The position numbers and the translations under genes were made by a program. DNA of 64,000 bases, from positions 383,694-447,693 of the forward strand of contig MNCI01036132.1 in NCBI GenBank assembly GCA_015680685.1. Reading direction: 5' to 3'. This DNA is from Gnetum montanum. Taxonomy: Eukaryota > Streptophyta > Gnetopsida > Gnetales > Gnetaceae. The notes beneath the pieces were generated by a model that was not told the DNA's origin, did no database searches, and worked only from the letters and a program-made list of their open reading frames with translations. This document shows, piece by piece, positions 38,501 to 50,500 of the stretch (its first letter is position 1; each line of letters opens with the position of its first letter).

Positions 38501-41500
38501 GCCAATTAAGCATACAATTGAATGCATCCAACAAATTTGCCCCTAGAATATTCATTGAAAGCTCGAAAGAATTCAATAGGCCACCCATTCGGTCCTAATG
38601 CCTTATTGGTCTACATCGACCTCATTGTCGCAACCAACTCCAATCTTGAAAAAGGGCACATCAGATGTTGGTTCTCCGCCTTAGTCAGGACTCGTCCCAC
38701 TAGAATAGAAATTCTCTCCAAGTCTCTCCTTTGCTAGATATTTTCCCAATATTTGCGCACTTCCTCAAACCCTTGCATCCCACTCTCTGGCCCTTCTCTT
38801 GCTGTGCCTTCGAGCATATATTGAATTTTCATTGTTGTCGCCCTTCGTCCTTTGGCTGTGGCAAAAAAGAAATGCGTGTTCTGATCTTCTTCTCGCAACC
38901 AAGAAACTTGAGACTGCTACTGCCAATAACCTTTCTTGTCCCTATCCAACTCCTGTAGCTTGCTTAACACCTCTCTCTTCTCATCCTGCACATTTGCTCC
39001 ATCTTCCTGCAACCCTTGTATCTTCCGCAGACTAACTTGCAATCACTTCCTGTAAGCCCTGAAGCCATACTTTTCCTCCAATGTTTTGGCTTTGATTTGT
39101 TGTTTCAGCAACTTCAGGTCCTTTTTAAGGAAATCTTTGGGTTCTTGGTCCACCAAATAACTTTGCCAAACATCTTGCACCAACGACCTCAACCAAGGCT
39201 TGCCCAACCAAGTACGTTCAAATCGGCACGACCTAGGGGCCTAACCCTTGCCAAATCGAAGCTGACACAGAAGGGACCTATGATTTGACACTTGTTGCTC
39301 TTTCTCAACAGCTTGAATGTCAAACTCTAGCAACAACCTCGTACTCACCCAAACCCTGTCAATCCAAGACTAAACTTGATCATACCCTTTTCTCCTACTA
39401 CTCCAGGTAAATCTGCATCCCTCAGTATCCAGGTCCACTAGATTGTGGTCCCAAATAAAGCCTGCACATTCTATGGCCCTAGGGGGATCTACATTGTCCA
39501 CTCTGTCTTTTTCCATGGGTATAGACGTTGGTTAAAATCCTGAATAAGAACCCACCTGTTGATGTTAGGGACCATTCACACCACTTGCCTTAACTCCTGC
39601 ACCTGCGCCTCGTAGCTTTGCGCCTTGTAAACATTTGTTAGCCAAAAGTTTTCTTGGATCATGTGAACCATCTGACTTCATTTGGAGTCATCCATCAACG
39701 TGATTGAAAACTTTAACAAAATAGCCAACCCTCTCGCACAGCCTCTGCATGAGACCATTTGTAGATTCTAGCCCTCCCACTACAATAGCCTTACTTCAGC
39801 TGCTTGTAACTTCGTCTCCTACAAGCACACCATGTTGCATCCATCATCCCGAACCATCATTTTTAGGGTATTTTGCTTGTATGGGGTACCATGTCCCCTG
39901 CAATTCCAAAAAAGGATCTTCATGGGGAAACAAACATCCGTTTGTGGTACACCTCCTTTAGGGTCAACTGCACCCACAGGTCAATATCTAGTTGTGTCAT
40001 TCTCTTCCTCATCGCCAAAGCATCTGGCCGACCAACCTTGCTACCCATCAGATAGTCCATGGTAGCATTGGCACCCCCTAGCTTGGACCCAACTAGATCC
40101 TTCATCTTTGGCCAAGAGGACCCTTGACCCAAGGTAATCTAGTCCCCCAACGGAGGCAACTCCATACCCTACTCCTTCGACATGGTTGGTTGCTTACTCG
40201 GCGTAGTACAAGGGGACTGTGTGGTAGCACCTATCCCCACTAGCCTAGCTGGTCCAACCACCCCAACCCCACTCCCACCATCCTTTGAAAACAACGTTGC
40301 TCCCACCATCGGATCCTTGGGAAGCAGCATCCCCCCAGCTTTTGTACCCTGTCCTTGCTCTCCACCTCCAACGGTTGGTTCCTTAGGTTGGATCTTATTT
40401 CCTTGGCCCGCTAGCAATGCTACCTTCAAAACACGACCCTTCCTGCCAATAAGGTTCTATCCTCCTTATGGCTGTTGTAGTGGTCCTTGTTGTCGGACCT
40501 GATAGTCTATAGTTAAATGCCCCTTCCCGCACATCTCACACGTTGTTGGCGGTGCCTCCCTTTGTGCCAGTTTTACTATTGGTAGGTTCTCAAACTGAAC
40601 CCTTATCCTCTCTTCCCCTGATGCCATGTCTAGCACCACCTCACTCATGTGGTCCTTAGAGGCTAGCGACATCTAGACACATAAATGGCCATAGCTCATC
40701 ATGCCCATCAAAGCATTGAACGCATTAAACTTTATTAACTCTTCAAACAGACCAACTAGTGATTTTAGAAACCTCGGGGTCCAAAAGTCCAGAGGTAGGT
40801 CCAAGATCTGGACTCACATTGGCACTTGATCGAACAGATTTGCAACATGGTGGGCTCCTGGCATCCAGGGCGAAAGAGCCAGACCCCTGCGCCCCGCCCT
40901 GCAAACCAACACCCCCCCCCCCCCCCCCAACTCCCCACCCAAAAAAAAAGCAACACCACTTGCTCTCTATTGGCCTCCATGTGGAAGATGAACAACCTAT
41001 CGTTTGCAAGACTTCGCACCCGCACATTCTCCAATCCCCATGCCGCACTAGCCCAATGCCTGATAAGGTCCATCCTTGGGCACACTCCTTCCAACATGAA
41101 CTTGCCTATCAAACACATCGCTAGAGCCCGCACTGCCTCCTCAAGCGGATGCCCCACCTTAAGTTGCATTGTGCCACCCTCCCGTGAGCATGCCTCGAAC
41201 CCTTTCTCCACACTAGACTGCACCACAACCTCACTGGTCAGTCCCTTCTGGCTCCCATCGGTGTCGCCTCTTGCCTTCCCCTCAGTCACCTTCTACCCAC
41301 CAAGCTACCCCCCTCTCGGCCCCTGCCCTGATCTGTCGGCCGTAGGGTCACTGCTGTCATTGGTGACTTCCGACACACCTCCACCAGCACACTCAGTGCT
41401 CTTTGCTTTCCCGTTCATATTTTTGCCAAAATTCCAGAATTGGTGTTTGTTCAGTTGTATATTTCACATTTTTGTTGTAGGTTAGAGTCATAAATTAAAT

Positions 41501-44500
41501 GGAATACCAATGAATTTTGTATAAAGGTAATCAGATTGCTACTATGCTCTTGGTTCTAATGCAGTTTTATAGAATCACATTGTCAAGATCTCATACTCTT
41601 ATCAGTTTTTTGAAGAAATATATATTTGATTTTTTTTTCACAGGTAGAGGAGCAAGATAAAGTAGTTGAAAATGAACTCACATTGCTGGATCGTTCTGAG
41701 CAGTATTTAGCAGCTTCCGGAGTTAAGGAATATAAAGTACAGGTACGCATGCTGATATCATCATTTGAATTAATGCAAGTTGCTTTTAATATCCTAATTG
41801 GTCATCACCACTGACAAAATGGTATTTCTTTCCAGGACAAAAGGAGGAAAGCGGGTTCCACAGGTTTGCTTCCTACATCGGTTAGGGATTCGCTTTGGCA
41901 GGAAATGGAGGATTTCCTACATAAAAAAATTTCTTCCACTTTGAAAGAGAATAAAGAAATTTCTCTGACATCATTGTTCAGCATGTGCACAGTTTTGTCG
42001 GAAATCCTTTTTGGATCAATTCACATGAACATACAAAGGTCAGGTTTTGTGCTGTGGGTTATTGTTTTCCATTTTTGAATAATACATGATGTAAACTAGT
42101 TGTCTATTTATTTTTACTTAATAAAAACATCATTTTTTAGACAATATAGACAATATTTTCAATATTAATATTTTTGAATCCGTTATTCTTTACTAGCTTG
42201 TGTTGATTTTTTCAAGAGATCTTACAAAAAGAAAATTTGAAAACATGTTTTTTCTGTGGAATTTATATTGGTTTTCTTGTTGTTGCGGGAAGAAGCCTTT
42301 ACAAGGATTACTGTTTCCTGTATGATTATATCTGTGGTGTTAGACTTTTAACTAATTTTTTTTTAAATGAGTGGATTAATTCGATTGTGGCGATACAATC
42401 AAATGGTATGTTTAGAGGAGATATGTTCCTTGTTCATTTTATCAGTTTTGATATTCTTGGTTTGTCAAATTAAATGTTTGTTCTTTTCAATGAAGGGTGT
42501 AACTGACGAGATAAAATTCGTAGGAAATGAATTTAATTTCAATGTTTGAATAAGTAATATATTGTGTCCATGTAAAAAGAAATATATATGTTAATAATGA
42601 TGCTATATGAGCTTTGTAACTAAAGAAAAAAAAATGCAAGGACAATGCTTGCAGACCTGTTCTAATAAGATGCAATCTTCCTGCTTGGTACAACAATTTA
42701 GCTTTCCATCCTTCCGAACATTTTGATACTTTACCAATAATCTCTGACCATAAAACAATTTCCTGTGGAGTTCTCAAAGAGAGAAATCAACAAGTTTTCC
42801 AATGTCAGAAGGCACACCTAAAAATATTGTGGTTATTAGTCGTGTTTATGTGGAGGCGTTGCTACCGAAAGGAATATATTTTTTTTTGGCAGCATGATGT
42901 TTAAAAGTGAATGGCTTTTGCCATTGTTTTGTTAAAATCTTTATTTAGATGCAACTGATTTTCGGTTTATTGCCAACGTGAAATTTTTGAAGTTAATGGA
43001 AATTAATTGAAGGTGTCCAATCACAATAGAGTCGGGATTTCTATTTTGTTAAAAAAGTTTGTTTTCATAATTTGTTATTTCAAAAGATGCGTTTCTCTAG
43101 TTAATTTTTTTTCATGATTGACAATTTCATCTGATTGATTAATAGGAATCAGAAAATAGGCCAGCGCACCTGAATTGAATATTTGGGTCTGGTTTTTCTC
43201 CTTTTCTCTTTAATTTTTAATTTAATCAAGTTACAGACAGGAAGGTTTCCATGGCTGGTTTGCAGAGTAGATTTTTTTTTTAATAAAATGTTTTGGTGGA
43301 AAAAATGGACGGTTTTGCATTTTCATGGTGTAGAGGTCCGATCCTGGTACCTTTGGGTGCTATTTAAATTGGAACGCGGTTGTTCACTGTTGTGCATATG
43401 TGTTCTCTGTTTTATTGCACTGTACTTGATTTGGTGAATTGCTACGTAGATATAGGAATGTAACACGACGTGTCTTCTATGAGAGGTATGTCTCTCAAGG
43501 TCTGCAATTAAAAAATGTCAGGTTTGCAAATTTTAAAAGTTGTTCTGAACCTTTTGTCTTGGATTGCAGGAGCACGGTTCCCCTAAGTATGCCCATGGAG
43601 AGCGTCTTGGGAGGTTTGCATGATACATTGGTGCATTTAATTGACATAATTGAGAAAAACGTTAATATCTTCAAGCAAGGACTGGATTATGTTGTAGGCA
43701 TTGCATTTGCTCCCTTTCTCTGTATAGACCAGTCCACTGTTTCTTCTTGTATGAACTTAATGAACTCTTCAGTGTTTTGCAAACTGAGGCATGAAAAATG
43801 TGCACTCAAAGACAGCTTTTGGGATACTGCCTTCTCTCTTTTTGAGAAGCTGTTACATTCATTGTGCAGCTATTTTGAACTAGGCTTAGATATTCTAAAG
43901 AGCAACGAGATATCTCATGTTCCATTACAAGGATTTGCAAATGGACTTGATGATGAATTTCAGAGTACAGCTTTGCAAGACGGTGATGGGAAAGATAGAA
44001 TAATTGATGTAGATCTGGATATGGAACATGAGCTGAAAACATCATCATTAGGCACTCAAAGAGATGGCAACACTGCATTACCTGGAACAAAATCTTGTTC
44101 TGGGATTCCGTTTTCTCCATGCAAATGGAGATCAAACATGATTTTGATCCTTTCAAGCTTTAATCTGTTCTTTCCAGATATTACCTGTGATACATTGGTA
44201 CGTTTGCTGAGGCTTGAGGTTGATCATGAGGTATTTTGTTTCTCTCAAAGTTAAAATATTATTTTAAAAAGGATTTTAAATGGCATTCATACATTCTTTT
44301 TATTTGAGCAGTTGTGGATGCTTGTTTATTAGATTGTTTCCATACTGAATATGCTTTTTACAATCATTGTACCGACTTTTTTCTTCTTTTTAGGCTCGCA
44401 TTATAATTCTTGCACAACTCTGCGGTAGTAGTTCAGAGAGGACAATTCATCATGTTTCCTTTCTGGTGAGCTTTCAAACAGGAATATGACATTACGTTGA

Positions 44501-47500
44501 TAATGACTATCTAAGTACCATGTTTCCTTTCTTAAATTATCTTGCTGCCGCTTTACAGATTCAATAGCAATTATGTTTTCTTTAAAATTGCAGGGCAATT
44601 CAATGAATGAATTAATGGAAAATGGCCAAGGTTTAGAATCTAGTGTGTACAGTATATTATGTTGCATGGATATTTTACTTGAACGATTGGCATGTCCATA
44701 TACGATTAAGAACAGTGCAGTTGTGGAGATGTGTCATGGTGGTACTAAGGAGAAGCTTCCACAGAAGGCATGTACACAATTCAGTGTGTTTATCTACTAG
44801 TTTCTTAAAGCATGAATTGGCTCTTGTCAGTGGATGTTCTGCAAAGTAACGTTTATGCCAGTAGTTTCAAACACACCTAATCAAATGCAGAGACTCAACT
44901 ATGAGAATGTTTTTATGCGATCTCATTTACGCATCCTCCAAATCTGTTCTCTAACACTTTTTTAAATTTTCTTTTATTTTTCTATTTTTGCTTTTCGTCA
45001 GGAGGTGCAAAATCTAGCAAATCTGTTGAACACTATATCCAAAATGAGTTTGGTTATGTGGAGAACACGTAAGAAGCTTTTAAATTGCATATACCATCTT
45101 GTGTTACTGAATCCACATGTGGCTCAGGTGGGTCTTTGCGCTATGATGAACTACATTTAGCTGTCATATCTATTAGGCATATATTTACATTTCTTTACAT
45201 GAGATGTTTGTTGTTGGCAGCCTTTGACAGAAAAGCTTCTCTCAATGCTTAGTGATCCAGATTTTCGTGTGAGGCTTTGTGTGTCTAAAAAAATTACTGT
45301 TCTGTTTCAAACATGGAATGGTCATGAAGAGCTGTTCCATGATGTCTGGTGAGTTTGATTCCTTGGTGGTTATTGTACAAGTGAGATTAAAATTCAAATT
45401 GTATTAAAAATCATGGCAAAAGCTAGCTTACTGATTGGAAATATTGCAAAAATTGGATGGTTACAGTTTTCTTGACAACGACATGCTTTGTCTAGCAAGT
45501 AAAGTAGGTTATCACAGCATTTAGCATCATTTCTTTTTTTCTTTTCAATTTTTTAATAATTTCAACGTGTGGTGTATGAGCATGGTGGGAATCAAAACCA
45601 TGACCTCCCTCAGAACACAGGGGCTTTACTGCTTTAGCATCTTTGATACATAGGAGGCTATATATATATGGAGAAAAGGTCGGGTGCAATATATTAAACA
45701 AAAGAAACACCTTGCGTAGAATTATCCGAGATGAAGACTGCGACATCGTTTGTCTGCAGGAAACCAAACTACAGCCCACGGAGTCGCACTTTCTCCAGTG
45801 GGAGGGTTGGACTACCTACACGCACCCCTGCTGGGGTCGGGCCGGCGGCCTTGCCATTCTTGCCCGCTGTGCCATGCACCTCCTGGATGCATCGCAGTGG
45901 GCCATCACGGTTCAGGTCCCTGCGCACGGGATCTGGTTGACTAATTTCTATGGCGCCCAGCAATGGGGGGCGCGGCTGCGCGAACTGAACCGGGTGGCGG
46001 TGCTGGTCCCCGACCATCGGGCGTGGCTGGTGGTTGGGGACTTCAACCAGCGCCTTCACCCTTGGGAGAAGTCCCAGGGGGGGTGTCCCCCCGCCGCAGG
46101 GGGCTGCGGAATTCCAGGCGTTCCTGGCCACCTTCTCCCTCGTGGACTTGCCAATTGAGAATTGCCGCTTCACGTGGAGCAATCGGAGGAAGGGACCGGA
46201 GCGGGTTCTCACCCGGATTGATCGGGTTTGGGCTGGCGCTGAGCTCCTGCTCCACTCCTCCATCCGCGTGGTGGGGCAGGAAAGGGTGGCTTCCGATCAT
46301 CGTTCGCTTACTTGCCTAATTGGGCCGGATAAGCCGAGGGCCCCTCATCCCTTCCGGTTCGAGGCTGCCTGGTTAGCCAAACCTTGGCTGCGGCCGTTGG
46401 TGGAGGAGATTTGGGCTGACTACTGGCCTGACTGGGGGGACCCACGAGATTTTCTCAAAGGTGCCTTGCTTCGGCTGAAGTGGGCCATCAGGGCCCTCCC
46501 TGTGGAGGTGAAGTTCTCCTTCTGTACTGACCTACGGAAGCTTCGTACCCAGCTTGGCCAGATCCAGGCCCGACAGGAAGCAGGGGAGGATTTACACGTG
46601 GAGGAGCTGCACACGTTGCGGCAACTCCAATCCCTTGACCTCGAAGAGGAGACGTACTGGCGGCAACGTTCCCGGGTCCGGTGGATCAGAGAAGGGAACC
46701 GACAGACCAGATTCTTCTTCGCTATGGCCAAAACCCACGGGGAATGTCAACCTCGTTGCCTCCACAATCACGCCGGTGAAACCACTGATGATCCACAACA
46801 GATTGTGCACGAGCTGAGGCAATACTAGTGCGGGATTTGGGCCAGGCGCCCCACCACGCCCATCTCGGTTCCCGTGCAGCATGTGCTGAGCGAGAGCGAC
46901 AACGTACGACTGTTGGCCTCCTTCTCATGGTCGGAGCTCACCGCAACGATCACTAACATGCCTGGTGGCAAAGCGCCAGGTCCCGACGGTTGGAGCCTTG
47001 AATTTTTTAAAACTTTCATAGATATTGTAGGGCCCAATATTCTAGATGCGTTCAATCTTATGTTGGCTAGGAGACAGGTACGAAGCGAACTCAACTGCTC
47101 TTGCATTGTGTGCATCCCAAAGCAGTTTGACGCACACCGCCTCGAGCATTTCCGCCCCATTGGCGTTTGCAATGTCCTTATCAGGGTCTTGTCCAAGCTG
47201 CTGGTGAATCGGCTTGTGCCGGTCATGCCCAAGCTGGTGGGGACCAACCAGGCGGGGGTCGTGCAAGGACGGACAATTCAGGACCCAATCCTCCTCATGC
47301 AAGAGGTGTTTCACTCGCTTCGGATTACGGGTTTTCCCGGGCTCTGCCTCAAGCTTGACATCACCAAGGCTTATGACACACTCAGCTGGGAGGCCTTGCA
47401 GTCCATCATGTTACGGAAAGGGTTTGATCTGCAGTTCATCCGCTTATGCATCCACATGCAGTCCTCTGCAGGTTTCTCCTTCGATGTGAGGGGCGTTTAT

Positions 47501-50500
47501 GGGGCCTCTCCTCCCCTGGGCGGGGGTTGAGGCAGGGGGACCCGCTCTCGCCCCTCCTTTTCATCATTGCCATGGACTTAATGCAGCATTATTGCAGCAC
47601 CTCGGGGGTGGATGGTCTTGACATTGCCGGTGTGGCCTGTCGGACCGAACACTATGCGGACGACACGATGTTATTTAGTAGAGCAACGGTCCCACAGGCA
47701 CGGTGTATTAACGTTGCCCTATCCCGTCTCGCGGCCGAGGTGGGCCTGGAAATAAATCAGACCAAATCCTCTGCCCAGTTCTTCAATGCGGATACTGAGG
47801 TTAAGAATCGGGCGATGCACATCCTGAATATCCTGCCAGGCACTTACAACGACACGTATCTGGGCCTCCCCCTTTTCAGGTGGGGCCGGACCACGGCATG
47901 GGGCCCGCTGCTCGGTAAAATCGAGAGAAGAATGGCCCATTGGGCGAACAGGTTCCTCAGCCGCAAAGGGTGCCTGTTGGTGGCCACTGGAATCCTCATG
48001 GCGGTCGCGAGGTTCGTGGCAACTGTGGCCACGCCTCCGAATGCGGTCATTTCTACGGTTAATCCTCTTGTTCGTACCTTCGTTTGGGAGGGGGGCAAGG
48101 GGGGGCGCAGAATTCATCTGGTCTGCTGGGAGCGGGTCGCGCGGCCCCGTAGTGCCGACGGTTTGGGGGTTACCTCCTTCGAGGATGAGCTGATGATCGG
48201 GCAACAACGGTTGCTGCTCCATTTTTTGCGCCCCTAGGGCGAACTGATCCCCTGGATCCGAATCATGAAGACCAAGTACCTGCCTTGGGTTTCGGGGGCA
48301 CGTGATTCGAGACCTTGGCAGGGGCTCTGCCGACACGCTCACACCATGCAGACCTTGGGTTGGGGGAGCCTCGAGCCACGGGCCCTCCTGAAGACAAAGT
48401 ACCCTCGGATGGACGGCTGGCGGCAGATATGGCAGGGGCGCCTGCCCGAAAAAATTAAATTTTTTCTGTGGCTTCTAAAAAACGATGCGCTGCCAGTACG
48501 GGCCCTGCTGCATCGGCGCGGGATCCTCAGTTCTGCGACGTGTCCTACATGCGGCGCAGAGGCAGAAACTACGCGGCACTTCGCGGAGGAGTGCCCCTGC
48601 ATGCGCGCCATGTGGCGTGCGGCGGCTATGCCCCCCCCGAGACGCCTGACGGGCAACTCCCCTACCATGCTACTTTTATGGGTAGCGTGGAAGGCACGGA
48701 ACAGTGCCGTTTTTCAACAGCAGCAGCGCCCCCCTCCGGCGTGTTTGGTCTCCCAGGCTGCCGCGGCGTGGAGAGAAATCTAGGCTACCATGGGACAGAC
48801 GCCCACTTTTGAGTCGGACTGCGTAGTTTTTTAGGATAACGAGACGCTTTGGTAGTTAGTGACCTAGTGCGGCTGGTCTGAACCGCTGCAGCAGCTGGTG
48901 GGGGACCCTGACCTGGCGGATGACGCGTTTTTCTCCAACTGGGTCAACGACCGTACTCTCTTTCCCGGGCGCGAAATCTGGATCACCGAATCCTCGATTG
49001 CCAGCTGTCTGGGGGCCCCGATCGCTGGGGAGGTCCTCTTGCCTTCTACCCGAGGGTTAGAGGACGCGGAGCTGTTTTTTGCTGGGCCCGTCCCCCGGAC
49101 CCAGAGTCGCCAGGTCCCTAGGTCCTCTTTTCTGCGCTTATGGGCCAAGGGAACTAATCTGATTGAGCGCTACTTCGTCCAGTCTGGCAACTCTTCTAAG
49201 TTGCAGGGCCTTCACTTTGCTTTCGTGCGTTGCCTCAAGTTGGGCACCCCCGTCAACCTCCCCCGCTTCTTTAAAGCAACGCTCAGACTCAAATGGCGCG
49301 GCCGGCACTCTGGTCTGATCTTGGCGCTCTGGCGGGGGGCGGGGGGAGGTGGGCTGCCCCCCGCCCCCCTTGCCTCCCCGCAGGGGGACCGTGCGGTGGG
49401 CTCCCCCTCGGCTAGGCCGTTGGCTGAGGGGGTGCTTGGGGCGGGGGGTGGTTGGCCCAGCTGGGTTTCCCAGGTTCTGCGGAGGTAGAGGACCACGCAG
49501 GGGCGGTGCCCCCCCGAGCGCTCGCCTTCCCCCCCGCCGGAGACGTCGGGTTGAAGGAACTGGGAGGAGGAGCTTCAGTAGGCTATGCAACGTGCGGCGA
49601 ACGAGGTGCGGGAAGAGTGGGAGACCAAGTGGAACGATGCCCTCGCGCAGGCTCGGGCCAACATTGAGGCCCAGGTTACCGAGCGCGAGAAGGAACGAGT
49701 CAGGCAGCAGGAGCTCCTTGCTGAGGCTGCCCGGGCCCGCCTCATCGACGAAATCAGGGCCCAGGTTCGGGAGGAGCTCACGCAGGAGGTGGAGGCCCAG
49801 AGAAGGCACGAGTTGGAGGAGCGGGCGGAGCAGGAGCGACTCCAGGCGGAAGAGGCGCAGCGGCAGAAACAACTGGACCGCGCCCATGGGCATAATGCCC
49901 GGCAGTGGCTACGGGAGGGGTGATGCNACCCATGGGCATAATGCCCGGCAGTGGCTACGGGAGGGGTGATGCCCATACTTTGTTTTGGGCATTAACTGCG
50001 AGTGCTCCTGGGCGGAGCTTAGGCGGCACATCCGCCGGACCTCTGCGCGGTACCACCCTGATGCCGGGTGTTCGCAGGAGGACAGGGGAAGACNNNNNNN
50101 NNNNNNNNNNNNNNNNNNNNNNNNNNNNNNNNNNNNNNNNNNNNNNNNNNNNNNNNNNNNNNNNNNNNNNNNNNNNNNNNNNNNNNNNNNNNNNNNNNNN
50201 NNNNNNNNNNNNNNNNNNNNNNNNNNNCTGGCTGTTTTGTCTGTTTCGCTCGCAGTTTCTGGGGCCCGGGGGCCCTCCCCTATCGGTGGGGCCTCTCCTG
50301 GTGGCCCACCGCTTGTAATCGCATGTAACTTTTGTAACATATTTTTGCTCCTTTAATATAATCCCGACCTCTTTCTCAAAAAAAAAAAAATATATTAAAG
50401 AAAATAAAAACAGAAGTTACAAGGAAATAAACAAAGGGTTGAGGAACTCCTGTTGTGATGAGACAAAATTAAGGGGAAGAAACCCCTAGATACAATCCGT

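Larger units (their letters stand above)
35390..41430 (-). mobile_element. JL-12: near full-length antisense LINE lacking the J domain
   Basis: The only copy in the window with both ORFs, about 6 kb. On the minus strand: ORF1 41430-39955, endonuclease 39925-39250 (MKILFWNCRG, IQDFNQRLYPW), linker, RT 38588-37500, zf-RVT about 37160-36880, globular domain 36880-36170, coiled coil about 36110-35800, then about 400 bp without any CPY..HPD pattern. The RT box is YANDMILFAKAAVPQ, so inactive. The 3' tip near 35390-35430 is poorly preserved. The lack of a J domain seems real rather than truncation, since sequence continues past the coiled coil. Confidence 0.82.
45699..50388 (+). mobile_element. JL-14: young sense LINE with almost complete ORF2
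   Basis: GC-rich 4.7-kb copy, truncated just inside the endonuclease. Contains endonuclease, linker, RT with intact YADD, zf-RVT, globular domain, Pro/Gly linker, coiled coil and the start of the J domain before the assembly gap. The 3' UTR ends ATCCCGACCTCTTTCTC plus poly-A at 50378-50390. Inactive: frameshifts near 46080-46100 and 47510-47525, in-frame stops at 46826, 48235, 48781 and three between 48783 and 48898. Confidence 0.93.

Noticed and set aside
44771-44772. GT at 44771 as donor of exon w17
   Set aside because: It would leave one extra base and put the conserved w18 peptide out of frame with an early stop; the GC donor at 44768 is in frame.
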